Part shown: positions 25,988 through 34,797 of the stretch, piece by piece
How the letters are laid out: every line of letters begins with the position of its first letter
How positions within the stretch are numbered: the first letter of the stretch is position 1
Source: Niabella insulamsoli
GTDB taxonomy: Bacteria; Bacteroidota; Bacteroidia; Chitinophagales; Chitinophagaceae
Direction: 5' to 3'
NCBI RefSeq assembly: GCF_039652435.2
Contig: NZ_CP190246.1
Coordinates: 1,116,001-1,180,000 of the forward strand
DNA: 64,000 nt
Translations under genes and position numbers: made by a program
Notes under the pieces: model-generated
The model's input: only the letters and a program-made list of their open reading frames with translations
Told to the model about the DNA's origin: nothing
Databases searched by the model: none

Positions 25988-27172
25988 TTAAACTTTATAC
26001 ATCCGGTTAGCCGAGTTGATGTATTCCAACGGGTCAAAAGTTTTATCAAACGACTCCTGTAGTTCTTTCATTTTTATTTCAAGGTCTTTGATGCGCGTTC
26101 CCAGCTGAGGGTCGGCTTTGTATTTTTCAAACAGCTCTTTATACTTCAGCAGGTTTTGGCTGATCCGGAACGTCACCTGCCCGAAACGCTGCTTCAGCGA
26201 TTGCACATCGTTCATTTGAATAAAAGCTTTTTGTCGCCAGTCTTTCGGATTTTTTTCTTTTTCCTGGCTTACAAATTTCGCAGCTTCATCTCTTAGCTTA
26301 GTTAAGTATTGATAACGCTTTTCTGCATCATTTTCGTCCGAGAAATTAGACTGAAAATTCGCCGGCGAGGTTTTGATGATGGCCAGGTTTTCTTTTAAAG
26401 ATTTATCATATTTTTTTTGCAAGTCCTGAAGCTCCGTGGTAATAGATTCCCACTCGTTTTCGATGCGGTCGTTGTCATAATTGAACTGGCTGATTTTCAT
26501 GGTGAGGGTGAGCATCTGCTCGCTTTGTTCTTTCAGCGCTTTTTCCTTCTTGCCCAAATTGTCGATATAGCTAGTCATGCTGGAAAACAGCGCCGAAGTG
26601 ATCGGGCCGGTAACCGGTGTGCCTTTTGTAAAATTCCCGGCAAAGCTCAGCAGGTTGCTGGTCACATTCAATACCGGGCTTTCAGCCTTTTTTTCTTTCA
26701 CATAAGCAGCATACTGATTATACCATTTTGTATAACCGTCGTAGTTCATGGGGTTGCCTGTTTCGCTCAGCGCATTAAAAAACGATTTAGTTGAATTAAA
26801 TAATAACAGGGGTTTGATTTCCCGATCCATCGATACCAGGTTTACCATCGCCGATTGATAATTCGCCTGGAAAAGATTGAGCTCGTTTTGCTCAATCGCT
26901 TTTTGCTTGGCTTCTACCGCCTGCACCCGCTGTTGCAGCTTGTCTGCCTTTTCGTTAGCGTCTTTCGACTGCGCGATCGATTTGTCGAGGCTTGAAAGAC
27001 GCTGGTCCAGTTTATTCACAGTGGAATCGATAGACTGCGTTCTATTATTAAAATTATTTTGAATATCGTTTAAAACTTTATCCCTTAACGTCATTTCGTG
27101 TTTGAGGCTGTCAAATTGAGCCATGGCCGAAAATGCCAAAAAAGAGATAAAAATCGAAAGCAAATACTTCAT
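25988..27172 (-). CDS. Secreted coiled-coil protein of unknown function
   Basis: 394 residues with a signal peptide (cleaved after AMAQ, residue 18). I do not recognise a family. Two long coiled-coil regions are visible: about 30-110 ('KLDQRLSSLDKSIAQSK', 'KLQQRVQAVEAKQKAIEQ') and about 210-270 and 290-375 ('WESITTELQDLQKKYDKSL', 'GTRIKDLEIKMKELQESFD'). The middle (about 115-205) is less helical. It is probably a periplasmic structural or adaptor protein. It is a single-gene unit, with its own terminator and with a divergently transcribed gene 177 bp upstream. Confidence 0.75.
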   Translation of the reverse strand: MKYLLSIFISFLAFSAMAQFDSLKHEMTLRDKVLNDIQNNFNNRTQSIDSTVNKLDQRLSSLDKSIAQSKDANEKADKLQQRVQAVEAKQKAIEQNELNLFQANYQSAMVNLVSMDREIKPLLLFNSTKSFFNALSETGNPMNYDGYTKWYNQYAAYVKEKKAESPVLNVTSNLLSFAGNFTKGTPVTGPITSALFSSMTSYIDNLGKKEKALKEQSEQMLTLTMKISQFNYDNDRIENEWESITTELQDLQKKYDKSLKENLAIIKTSPANFQSNFSDENDAEKRYQYLTKLRDEAAKFVSQEKEKNPKDWRQKAFIQMNDVQSLKQRFGQVTFRISQNLLKYKELFEKYKADPQLGTRIKDLEIKMKELQESFDKTFDPLEYINSANRMYKV

Positions 27173-27313
27173 AATGGTAAGTTTTTTTAGAACAGGCTTT
27201 TATATACAAATAATTCGCCAGTTTTTAGTAAAACGCTGATATTGAAAATCATCGCATCATTACCGCAAAGCGGCCAACGGTCGGCGAAGATAATGTATAA
27301 TGAAAAAAAGGAC

Positions 27314-27321
27314 TACCTTTG
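27314..27321 (+). promoter_or_regulatory. Bacteroidota -7 box TACCTTTG for the gene at 27350
   Basis: Exact match to TAnnTTTG, 28 bp before the ATG. Confidence 0.65.
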
Positions 27322-27349
27322 CGTTATTATTTGCCTCTAAACCAACAAG

Positions 27350-28405
27350 ATGAAACCGAAACTGACGTTAAGACCATTGCTGTTTTTATTGCTGCCCATT
27401 CTGTTTGCTTCATCCCTTTTGGCCCAATCCAGTGAAAACTTTGACGGCATTTTTGTCGATGGGTCGGGTTATAATTTTGGCGTACAAGGCCAATCCCGTA
27501 CGATAAATGGCTGGAGATTCGCCCTACTTCAAAATAATGGTACTAACGATCCGGATGGTACAATTGATATTACTAATCAGCCCGATCAGACCAGTTTGGC
27601 CGGCCCGGGTGATAATGCTTTGTTTCTTGGGGGCTTCTTTGGAAGCGGGACCGCAGCTACTACCGCAACCATCAGGCAGGTTACTGGCGACCCGTTCCAT
27701 ATGCTTTCTTTCAGAGTGGAAAGTGGCGAAGCCGCTGCGAATGGTTACCGGATTACAGGATATCGCAGTGGCAGCGCGGTTTCAGGTGCGTCGCGTGATT
27801 TTACCGTGCCGGCCTTTCCATCATCAGGAGGGACTTTAGTGCAGTTAACCGAACCCGGTTGGGGAAATGTAGACGAAGTGAGGTTTGTCCGCCAGAATGG
27901 CACTGCCGATATTTTGTTTTATATCGATGATTTTACCGTGAGCGCTGCGCTCCCCGTTAATTTTGGCGCCTTGCAGGCTAATTTAGCGGACGACATGCTT
28001 TCGGTAAAATGGGCCACTCTTTTTGAAACCAACAATGATCATTTTAATATAGAAATTTCTGCCGATGGCAAACATTTCACAACCATTCATTCGGTAGGTT
28101 CAAGGGCGGAGGATGGAAACAGCGATATGTCAATTGATTACGATATTTCCATCCGACGGGCGCAAAGCCTGGTCGGCAGTGCAATATTGGGCGTCCTGTT
28201 CCTGATTCCCTTCCGGCGTCGTAAATTCATGTTGATGACGGCTGTGTTCGCTGTAGCTACAATGCTGGCCATCAGCGCTTGCTCCAAAGATGATCATCCG
28301 CCGATGCACGAAATCTTCGACAAAGATGTGTTTCTGCGCATTGCGCAGGTCGATAAAGACGGAGAAATATCCTATTCCAAAACGGTAAAAGTCGTTCAGC
28401 GTTAG
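27350..28405 (+). CDS. Secreted/membrane protein of unknown function with C-terminal membrane hairpin
   Basis: 351 residues. Signal peptide 1-25 (LLAQ). Residues about 26-200 are a beta-sandwich-like domain ('FDGIFVDGSGYNFGVQG', 'DDFTVSAALPV'). About 201-260 is the small repeat domain common in Bacteroidota exported proteins ('MLSVKWATLFETNNDHFNIE'). Then two hydrophobic segments follow: SLVGSAILGVLFLIPF with the basic patch RRRK (about 272-291) and FMLMTAVFAVATMLAISAC, ending in a lipobox-like LAISAC and a short acidic tail. The tail could be a membrane anchor, or a fused small lipoprotein signal. I do not recognise a named family. Confidence 0.65.
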   Translation: MKPKLTLRPLLFLLLPILFASSLLAQSSENFDGIFVDGSGYNFGVQGQSRTINGWRFALLQNNGTNDPDGTIDITNQPDQTSLAGPGDNALFLGGFFGSGTAATTATIRQVTGDPFHMLSFRVESGEAAANGYRITGYRSGSAVSGASRDFTVPAFPSSGGTLVQLTEPGWGNVDEVRFVRQNGTADILFYIDDFTVSAALPVNFGALQANLADDMLSVKWATLFETNNDHFNIEISADGKHFTTIHSVGSRAEDGNSDMSIDYDISIRRAQSLVGSAILGVLFLIPFRRRKFMLMTAVFAVATMLAISACSKDDHPPMHEIFDKDVFLRIAQVDKDGEISYSKTVKVVQR

Positions 28406-28442
28406 CGGCAGCTTTCAACTTGACAGGATATCGATTTACTGC

Positions 28443-28450
28443 TACCTTTG
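28443..28450 (+). promoter_or_regulatory. Bacteroidota promoter for the acyl-CoA dehydrogenase gene
   Basis: TACCTTTG (28443-28450), with TTG at 28420-28422, 20 bp upstream: both consensus elements at normal spacing. Confidence 0.72.
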
Positions 28451-28461
28451 TTTACTAAAGT

Positions 28462-29673
28462 ATGCTGATGTCCGTAAAAAAAGACTTTTTTGAAAGCCCC
28501 GATTATTTCAGGATAGATGAATTGCTCAGCCAGGAGCAATTGATGATCCGCGATGCCGTGCGCACTTATGTCAAAAAAGAAATAACGCCTGTTATTAACG
28601 ATTACGCGCAGCGCGCCGCGTTTCCTGAACATATTGTAAAACAACTGGGCGATTTGGGTTGCTTTGGGCCAACCATTCCCGCTACTTATGGCGGCGGCGA
28701 TATGGACTATATCAGTTATGGATTAATGATGCAGGAACTCGAGCGCGGCGATAGCGGCGTCCGGTCGACGGCATCGGTACAGGGATCGCTGGTCATGTAC
28801 CCCATCTTCGCCTATGGCAGCGAAGCGCAAAAACAAAAATATTTACCGAAGCTGGCTTCTGGCGAGTGGCTGGGCTGCTTCGGGTTGACCGAGCCCGATC
28901 ATGGAAGCGACCCCGCTGCTATGAACACCAGTTTTAAAGCAGCCCCGTCTTCAGGCGATGATACAAGAGATTATGTGATTTTAAATGGCTCAAAAATGTG
29001 GATCAGTAATGCGCCTTTTGCGCAGGTAGCTGTTGTTTGGGCAAAAGATGAATCGGGAGAAGTACATGGGTTGATTGTGGAGCGTGGCATGGAGGGCTTT
29101 TCTACGCCGGCGACGCCAAATAAATGGAGCCTTCGCGCGTCGGCTACCGGCGAATTGATTTTTGATAATGTAAAAGTGCCGAAAGAAAATATATTGCCCG
29201 GTGTGAAAGGTTTAAAAGGGCCGCTAAGCTGCCTCACAAAAGCCCGCTACGGTATCGCCTGGGGTGTTGTTGGCGCCGCCATGGATTGTTATGACACAGC
29301 GCTCCGCTACGCCCGGGAAAGGCAGCAATTTGGAAAGCCTTTAGCGGCCTTTCAGTTGCAACAGAAAAAGCTGGCGGAAATGATTACGGAAATTACGAAA
29401 GCACAGTTGCTCAATTGGCGCCTGGGTGTATTGATGAACGAACAAAAAGCCACGCCGCAGCAGGTGAGCATGGCAAAGAGGAATAGTTGTGAAATAGCGG
29501 TAAATATTTGTCGTGATGCGAGGCAAATACTTGGCGCCATGGGGATTACGGGCGAGTACCCTGTGATGCGGCATATGATGAATTTGGAAAGTGTGATCAC
29601 TTACGAGGGGACCCATGATATTCACTTGCTGATTACAGGGATGGATGTCACGGGGTTGAATGCTTTTAAGTAA
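28462..29673 (+). CDS. gcdH: Glutaryl-CoA dehydrogenase-type acyl-CoA dehydrogenase
   Basis: 403 residues. FAD-dependent oxidative decarboxylation of glutaryl-CoA to crotonyl-CoA in lysine/tryptophan breakdown. 'SGVRSTASVQGSLVMYPI' (near 98-115) is the substrate-binding block that marks glutaryl-CoA dehydrogenases; 'CFGLTEPDHGSDPAAMNT' is the acyl-CoA dehydrogenase signature; E382 in YEGTHDIH is the catalytic base. The start could be 28462 or the ATG at 28468. The gene is monocistronic; downstream is a heptamer array and aroK. Confidence 0.9.
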   Translation: MLMSVKKDFFESPDYFRIDELLSQEQLMIRDAVRTYVKKEITPVINDYAQRAAFPEHIVKQLGDLGCFGPTIPATYGGGDMDYISYGLMMQELERGDSGVRSTASVQGSLVMYPIFAYGSEAQKQKYLPKLASGEWLGCFGLTEPDHGSDPAAMNTSFKAAPSSGDDTRDYVILNGSKMWISNAPFAQVAVVWAKDESGEVHGLIVERGMEGFSTPATPNKWSLRASATGELIFDNVKVPKENILPGVKGLKGPLSCLTKARYGIAWGVVGAAMDCYDTALRYARERQQFGKPLAAFQLQQKKLAEMITEITKAQLLNWRLGVLMNEQKATPQQVSMAKRNSCEIAVNICRDARQILGAMGITGEYPVMRHMMNLESVITYEGTHDIHLLITGMDVTGLNAFK

Positions 29674-29690
29674 GGGGAGTGGTGGAAGCT

Positions 29691-29894
29691 GGATGCTGGA
29701 TAGTGGATACTGGATAGTGGATACTGGATGCTGGATAGCGGATATTGGATATTGGATAGCGGATACTGGATAGTAGAGCATCGCACATCGAGCAACGAGC
29801 ATCGCGCATCCAGCATCTCGCAACAAGCATCTCGCAACGAGTATCGCGCATCGCGCATCAAGTATCGAGAAACGAGCAACGAGCATCCAGCATC
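29691..29894. repeat. Inverted heptamer array (12 + 17 units of 7 bp)
   Basis: Left block 29691-29774: twelve contiguous 7-bp units of the form GGATANT (GGATGCT, GGATAGT, GGATACT, GGATAGC, GGATATT) without a break in register. Right block 29776-29894: seventeen contiguous 7-bp units of the form NNGCATC (GAGCATC, GCGCATC, GAGCAAC, CAGCATC, AAGTATC). The complement of the right unit (GATGCNN) equals the left unit shifted by one base (GATANTG), so the two blocks are inverted and can pair as a long imperfect hairpin with almost no loop. It fills the space between gcdH and aroK, ending 13 bp before the aroK start. Confidence 0.95.
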
Positions 29895-29907
29895 AAAAAT
29901 TTAAAAC

Positions 29908-30429
29908 ATGCGTATTTATTTGATAGGATTTATGGGAGTGGGTAAAACTCACTGGGGCAAGCAGCTGGGGAAGAAGCTGAAAATGCCGTTTTTTGACCTC
30001 GATGAACTCATTGAAAACGACGAAGAAAAATCGGTGAATGAGATTTTCAATCAGGAAGGCGAAGAGTATTTCAGGATGAAGGAAAGGGAAATACTACATT
30101 GGGTCACCGAAACCCACCAGTCGATGATTCTTTCCTGTGGTGGCGGCGCACCCTGTTTTTTTAATAATATCGATTATATGAATGGCAAAGGTGTGACAAT
30201 ATGGATTGACGCCCCCTTTGAAATTCTCTTAGGCAGGTTGCGGCAACATAAAGATACCAGGCCGCTGCTCAAAGACCTGGACGACGAACAATTAAAAGCC
30301 TATATTGTTAAGAAAACCAGCGATCGGAAAATGTTCTATGAGCGTGCCCAGATTCGCGTCGACGATCAAAAGATAAAGTTGGCCGATTTTATTGAATTGA
30401 TCTGTAAAGATGAAACCGCCGGCGACTGA
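29908..30429 (+). CDS. aroK: Shikimate kinase
   Basis: 173 residues, the usual length. Phosphorylates shikimate with ATP in the chorismate pathway. P-loop GFMGVGKTHWG at residues 7-17; substrate-binding DLDELIE at 30-36 (D32); 'SCGGGAPCFF' near 75-84; lid arginine in 'KDTRPLLKD' (about 113-121). It is preceded directly by the heptamer array, without an obvious -7 box in between, so transcription has to start before or within the array. The DUF423 gene follows 23 bp later. Confidence 0.94.
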   Translation: MRIYLIGFMGVGKTHWGKQLGKKLKMPFFDLDELIENDEEKSVNEIFNQEGEEYFRMKEREILHWVTETHQSMILSCGGGAPCFFNNIDYMNGKGVTIWIDAPFEILLGRLRQHKDTRPLLKDLDDEQLKAYIVKKTSDRKMFYERAQIRVDDQKIKLADFIELICKDETAGD

Positions 30430-30452
30430 TAAAAAAATTATAAACCACAGTA

Positions 30453-30836
30453 ATGTATAAGTTCTATTTGGCTGCCGGAACTATTTTATCCGGCCTTGGT
30501 GTAATATTAGGCGCATTCGGCGCTCACCGGTTAAAAGAGATTGCGCCAGACTCGGTGCCCACCTTTCAAACGGGTGTGCAATATCAAATGTACCATGCGT
30601 TTGCGTTGATCCTCGTGGGTATTCTTTTTGAAAAAATTCCCGTAAGGGCGATGCATTGGGCAGGAATTTCTTTCCTGATTGGTATTTTGCTTTTTTCAGG
30701 GTCACTTTATGCACTAACCGCCTTAAAGAGTACGGGCAAAGTTGGCCTGGGCGGCATTGGCATTATTACGCCGATTGGAGGACTGTTTTTCATCATGGGT
30801 TGGGTGGCGCTCTTGCTGGCGGTTTTGAAGAAATAA
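30453..30836 (+). CDS. DUF423-family small membrane protein
   Basis: 127 residues with four membrane helices. 'GLGVILGAFGAHRLKE' at the N-terminus, 'TGVQYQMYHAFALILVGI' and 'GGIGIITPIGGLFFIMGWVALL' at the C-terminus are the DUF423 pattern. Family function is unknown. It probably forms one transcript with aroK. Confidence 0.88.
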   Translation: MYKFYLAAGTILSGLGVILGAFGAHRLKEIAPDSVPTFQTGVQYQMYHAFALILVGILFEKIPVRAMHWAGISFLIGILLFSGSLYALTALKSTGKVGLGGIGIITPIGGLFFIMGWVALLLAVLKK

Positions 30837-30897
30837 ACGGACGCCCTGTAGCGGCTACTTATTTTTTGCAATCAACCTTACAACCTTTCAGCTTTAC

Positions 30898-30905
30898 TAT
30901 CTTTG
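30898..30905 (+). promoter_or_regulatory. -7 box TATCTTTG immediately before ftsK
   Basis: Exact TAnnTTTG match that ends 5 bp before the ftsK ATG at 30911. With the usual distance between -7 box and transcript start, the mRNA would begin at or next to the start codon (leaderless). Confidence 0.6.
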
Positions 30906-30910
30906 CGCCT

Positions 30911-33442
30911 ATGGCGACGAAGAGTAAATTGAAGAATAAAAAACCAACAGGCCGGGCGAAAAATGCTAATGCTTCTTTTTCTGCGGAAAAGGAAGAAAAA
31001 ACTCAACTGAAACAATTGGCGCAGGATGAACGCACCTGGAAAATTACGGGGCTCAGTTTCCTGCTGATTTCCTTGTTTTTGATTATTGCTTTTGTCTCGT
31101 ACTTTTTTACCTGGCGGCAGGATTTTGTGCAGGTGTCGAGAGGGGTTGAAATACTTGCCGACACCGACACAACGGCCGATAACCTACTGGGAAAGACGGG
31201 GGCGCTCGTTTCGCATTTATTTATTTATAAGCTTTTCGGAGTTGCATCGTTACTGATCTGCACGTTTTTCTTTGTGGTAGGCGTGAACCTGATGTGGCGC
31301 AGGCGCGTGTTTTCCATTTGGCGCAATTTAAAATATGTCACCCTGGGAATGCTGACGGTGGCCACTATTCTTGCATTTGTGTTGCGCCAGGAAGAATTTA
31401 GCTGGGGCGGAGGTGTTGGCAAGGTGATCAGCGATTGGTTAACGGCCTCGCTCGGTTTTGTGGGCACTTCGGCTATTTTACTGCTGATTGTTATCGCCTA
31501 TCTGATCTGGCAATTTAACCCGGCGTTTAGTTTTCCAAAGAAATTGTCGCGCCCGGCAGCAGCGGATGGCGCAGCGCCTGTTGAAGCCAAAGAGGAACTG
31601 CCCTTGCCTAAACATGATTTTGTTGAAGAAGATACTAAAGAAGCAACTTCCGCTGCAAAACTGGTTATCGATGAGGAAGCTGAAAAGCCAAAACATAACC
31701 TGGGTATCATAGAAAAAGAAACAGCCGCTTCGAAAGAAGAAGAAAAAGGTTTTGAGCGCATTACCGTATTAAAGCCTGAAGCGAGGATTGATTTTGACGA
31801 CCTTCCGGCGGCCAGCGAAAAATCGAAAGCTTCTTCAAAAACTGCGTCAGAAGAAAACCTGAAACTAGAAATCAATGATGCGCCGCTACCGAAGACCGAG
31901 GAGGAAGAGCGGACGGCAGTGTCTTCTGAAAAGGCGAAAAGCTATGAACCTACCCTTGATTTGAGAGATTATCGTTATCCTACGCTGGACCTGCTGGCCT
32001 CCTACGGATCTGAAAAAGTGGAACACGACCAGGAAGAACTGGAGGCTAATAAAAATCAGATCATAACAACGCTTCGCAATTATGACATCGAAATTCAGCG
32101 CATTAGCGCTACCATCGGGCCGACTGTAACGCTTTATGAAATCGTACCTGCCGCCGGTGTCCGCATATCAAAAATCAAAAACCTGGAAGATGATATCGCC
32201 CTCAGCCTTTCGGCCCTGGGTATTCGCATCATCGCGCCGATTCCGGGGCGTGGCACAATCGGTATTGAAGTGCCCAATGCGAAAAAAAGTATTGTGAGCA
32301 TGAAAACATTGCTCGCTTCAGACAAATATCAAAACAGCGCTCATTCGCTTCCTATCGCGCTTGGAAAGAAAATCGATAATGAGCTGTTTATTGTCGATCT
32401 GGCAACGATGCCGCACTTGTTGATGGCAGGCGCGACGGGCCAGGGTAAATCAGTGGGCATCAATGCGATTCTGGTATCATTGCTTTATAAAAAACATCCA
32501 TCTCAACTAAAATTTGTTTTGGTTGATCCGAAAAAAGTGGAGTTGAGCATTTACAGCCATATTGAAAGTCATTTCCTGGCAAAACTGCCCAACGAAGAAG
32601 AAGCCATTATCACCGATACGAAAAAGGTAATCAATACACTGAACGCGCTGTGTATTGAAATGGACAACCGCTACGACCTGCTTAAAGAAGCGGGCTGCCG
32701 GAATATTAAAGAATACAATGCCAAATTCACGGCAAGAAAACTAAACCCTGAAAAGGGCCATCAGTTTTTACCGTTTATTGTGTTGGTAGTAGATGAATTT
32801 GCTGATTTGATCATGACCGCCGGCAAAGAAGTGGAGATGCCCATTGCGCGGCTGGCGCAGTTGGCGCGCGCCGTTGGTATTCACTTAATTATCGCTACAC
32901 AAAGGCCGTCGGTAAATATCATCACGGGAACGATTAAGGCAAACTTCCCGGCGCGTGTGGCTTTTAAAGTAAGTAGTAAAATTGACAGCAGAACGATTTT
33001 AGACGCGGGTGGAGCAGAACAATTGATCGGTAAAGGAGATATGCTTATCAGCCTGAACGGCGAAATTGCGCGTTTGCAATGTGCTTTTGTAGATACGCCC
33101 GAAGTGGATAAAGTAGTTGAATTTATTGGCTATCAGGACGGTTATCCGCAACCCTTCCTGCTTCCTGAATATGTGGATGAAAAAGAATTGGAAAGCGGCG
33201 ACTTTGATTTAGGCGATCGCGACTCTTTGTTTGAAGATGCCGCCAAATTAATTGTTGCCAACCAGATAGGATCTACCTCTTTGTTGCAACGCCGGATGAA
33301 ACTTGGTTACAACCGAGCTGGCCGCTTAATGGATCAACTCGAAAGCGCAGGAATTGTAGGCCCCAACCAGGGCAGCAAAGCGCGCGAAGTCCTTATAAAA
33401 ACAGAGGCTGAGTTGCAGCAACATCTCGAAATGCTGAATTAA
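30911..33442 (+). CDS. ftsK: FtsK/SpoIIIE DNA translocase
   Basis: 843 residues from ATG 30911. The frame is open from 30656 inside the DUF423 gene, but that extension is an out-of-frame shadow and the promoter lies after it. Four membrane helices (about 45-210), an acidic linker, then the motor: Walker A GATGQGKSVG at about 507-516, 'LVDPKKVELSIYSHIESH', Walker B VVDEFADLI (about 628-636) and 'IATQRPSVNIITGTIKANFP'. The C-terminal gamma winged helix (about 770-840: 'SLLQRRMKLGYNRAGRLMDQ') reads the polar DNA guide sequences. It moves chromosome ends through the division septum. ftsK followed by lolA is conserved gene order even in E. coli. Confidence 0.95.
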   Translation: MATKSKLKNKKPTGRAKNANASFSAEKEEKTQLKQLAQDERTWKITGLSFLLISLFLIIAFVSYFFTWRQDFVQVSRGVEILADTDTTADNLLGKTGALVSHLFIYKLFGVASLLICTFFFVVGVNLMWRRRVFSIWRNLKYVTLGMLTVATILAFVLRQEEFSWGGGVGKVISDWLTASLGFVGTSAILLLIVIAYLIWQFNPAFSFPKKLSRPAAADGAAPVEAKEELPLPKHDFVEEDTKEATSAAKLVIDEEAEKPKHNLGIIEKETAASKEEEKGFERITVLKPEARIDFDDLPAASEKSKASSKTASEENLKLEINDAPLPKTEEEERTAVSSEKAKSYEPTLDLRDYRYPTLDLLASYGSEKVEHDQEELEANKNQIITTLRNYDIEIQRISATIGPTVTLYEIVPAAGVRISKIKNLEDDIALSLSALGIRIIAPIPGRGTIGIEVPNAKKSIVSMKTLLASDKYQNSAHSLPIALGKKIDNELFIVDLATMPHLLMAGATGQGKSVGINAILVSLLYKKHPSQLKFVLVDPKKVELSIYSHIESHFLAKLPNEEEAIITDTKKVINTLNALCIEMDNRYDLLKEAGCRNIKEYNAKFTARKLNPEKGHQFLPFIVLVVDEFADLIMTAGKEVEMPIARLAQLARAVGIHLIIATQRPSVNIITGTIKANFPARVAFKVSSKIDSRTILDAGGAEQLIGKGDMLISLNGEIARLQCAFVDTPEVDKVVEFIGYQDGYPQPFLLPEYVDEKELESGDFDLGDRDSLFEDAAKLIVANQIGSTSLLQRRMKLGYNRAGRLMDQLESAGIVGPNQGSKAREVLIKTEAELQQHLEMLN

Positions 33443-33578
33443 TCTCCGGCCAGCCATCATTTTAATGTTTGCGTTTAGCAATTTCATGAATATGTTAATT
33501 AATGTTAACCAGCGTACCACGGCACGGAAATTGGCGTCTTAGCTGTAAAAGAATATCCTATAGATTAAAAATTAAAAA

Positions 33579-34232
33579 ATGAGTATGAAGAATTTGTATG
33601 TTACCGGAGCTTTATTGCTTTTATCCGTTTTTTCTTTTGCGCAGCAAAAAGACCCGAAGGCAAAAGCCATCCTTGACCAGGTGAGCGCGAAATTTAAATC
33701 TTATCAAACCGTGAGCGCTAATTTTGCTTACGAAATTGCAAATGCTGCGGGTAAAGTACTGTCAAAGAAAAGCGGCGTTGTGCAAATGAAGGGCAATAAA
33801 TACGCCATCAATCTCGGCAATAATAAAATTATCAGCGATGGTGTCACTATTTGGAACTATGATCCTGGGGCAAAGGAGGTAACTGTAAACAGCGCTACAG
33901 CTTCCGAAGGAACGATTACGCCGCAGAAGCTTTTCACCGATTTTTACAATAAAGATTTTATGTATGTGATGGATAAAGACGGCACAGTTGGAGGCAAGGC
34001 TGTTAACAAAATCATCATGCAGCCAATTGATAAAAACAAACCGTTTGCACGCGTGTATGTTGCGGTAGATAAGGCCACAAAGAATATCATTAGTACCACG
34101 GTTATAGAAAAATCAGGTAACCGGTATGTTTATAACGTTAGCAATTTCAAAACCAACACAGCTATTCCCGATGCAACTTTCACTTTCAACAAAGCGAAAT
34201 ACCCGGGCGTAGAAGTGGTGGATTTGCGATAA
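33579..34232 (+). CDS. lolA: LolA-like periplasmic lipoprotein carrier
   Basis: 217 residues, signal peptide 1-22 (FSFAQ). The mature part has the LolA/LolB half-barrel pattern: 'AKAILDQVSAKFKSYQTVSA', 'KSGVVQMKGNKYAINLGN', 'DGVTIWNYDPGAKEVTV', 'IISTTVIEKSGNRYVYNVSN', 'FTFNKAKYPGVEVVDLR'. It ferries lipoproteins from the inner to the outer membrane. The gene order ftsK-lolA supports the call. A terminator-like hairpin follows 21 bp after the stop. Confidence 0.88.
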   Translation: MSMKNLYVTGALLLLSVFSFAQQKDPKAKAILDQVSAKFKSYQTVSANFAYEIANAAGKVLSKKSGVVQMKGNKYAINLGNNKIISDGVTIWNYDPGAKEVTVNSATASEGTITPQKLFTDFYNKDFMYVMDKDGTVGGKAVNKIIMQPIDKNKPFARVYVAVDKATKNIISTTVIEKSGNRYVYNVSNFKTNTAIPDATFTFNKAKYPGVEVVDLR

Positions 34233-34253
34233 AACTTTTTTAAACTTAAATTT

Positions 34254-34276
34254 GAAAGCTCCTTTACGGAGCTTTC
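34254..34276 (+). terminator. Terminator hairpin after lolA
   Basis: GAAAGCTCC (34254-34262) and GGAGCTTTC (34268-34276), perfect 9-bp arms, loop TTTAC. The T-run is only TTC, so termination may be partial into msrC. Confidence 0.65.
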
Positions 34277-34314
34277 TTCGTAATGAAGCCTTGCACAAAA
34301 AAATAGATAACCCG

Positions 34315-34797
34315 ATGGCTGAAGATTTAAATATAATAGGCGGTTCAAAAGATGATCAATATCGTTCGTTGATCCCGCAGATAAAAGGCCTGTTAGAAGG
34401 CGAGGATGAATTAATTGCTAATCTGGCTAACGTATCAGCGGCCCTTAAGGAACAATTTAATTGGTTATGGGTAGGTTTTTACCTGGTTAAAAAAGATCAG
34501 TTAGTACTGGGGCCTTTTCAGGGGCCGGTAGCCTGCACGCGCATTCGAAAGTGCAGGGGCGTTTGTGGAAAAGCCTGGGAACACGCGCAAACATTAATTG
34601 TTCCTGATGTTGAGCAATTTCCAGGTCATATTGCATGCAGCAGTTTGTCGAAGTCAGAAATTGTAATACCGATTGTAAGGCAGAGAGAAGTGGTGGGTAT
34701 TTTGGATGTAGATAGCGAATTATTGGATAATTTTGACGAGACCGACCAATACTATCTCGAAGCAATTGTAGCAGCGCTGAAATTTGAAACAATATGA
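34315..34797 (+). CDS. msrC: Free methionine-(R)-sulfoxide reductase (GAF domain)
   Basis: 160 residues from ATG 34315 (the longer open frame would begin at 34252 in the terminator). A single GAF domain. Cys74, Cys84 and Cys108 have exactly the spacing of Cys84, Cys94 and Cys118 of E. coli fRMsr ('PVACTRIRKC', 'RGVCGKAW', 'GHIACSS'). It reduces free, not protein-bound, methionine-R-sulfoxide in the cytoplasm. The stop overlaps the acyP start (ATGA). Confidence 0.93.
   Translation: MAEDLNIIGGSKDDQYRSLIPQIKGLLEGEDELIANLANVSAALKEQFNWLWVGFYLVKKDQLVLGPFQGPVACTRIRKCRGVCGKAWEHAQTLIVPDVEQFPGHIACSSLSKSEIVIPIVRQREVVGILDVDSELLDNFDETDQYYLEAIVAALKFETI

Noticed and set aside
29341..29886. Long minus-strand open frames across the heptamer array, with heptad-like peptides (for example LDARCAM).
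   Set aside because: All three minus frames are open because the 7-bp unit lacks stops in them; the reading is a by-product of the repeat, with no start signal, and overlaps gcdH.
29691..29894. Could the heptamer array be a CRISPR array?
   Set aside because: Units are 7 bp without unique spacers and with inverted halves; no cas genes are near.
30656..30910. Upstream extension of the FtsK frame inside the DUF423 gene.
   Set aside because: The promoter TATCTTTG lies after it, and MATKSKLKNKK is a normal FtsK start.
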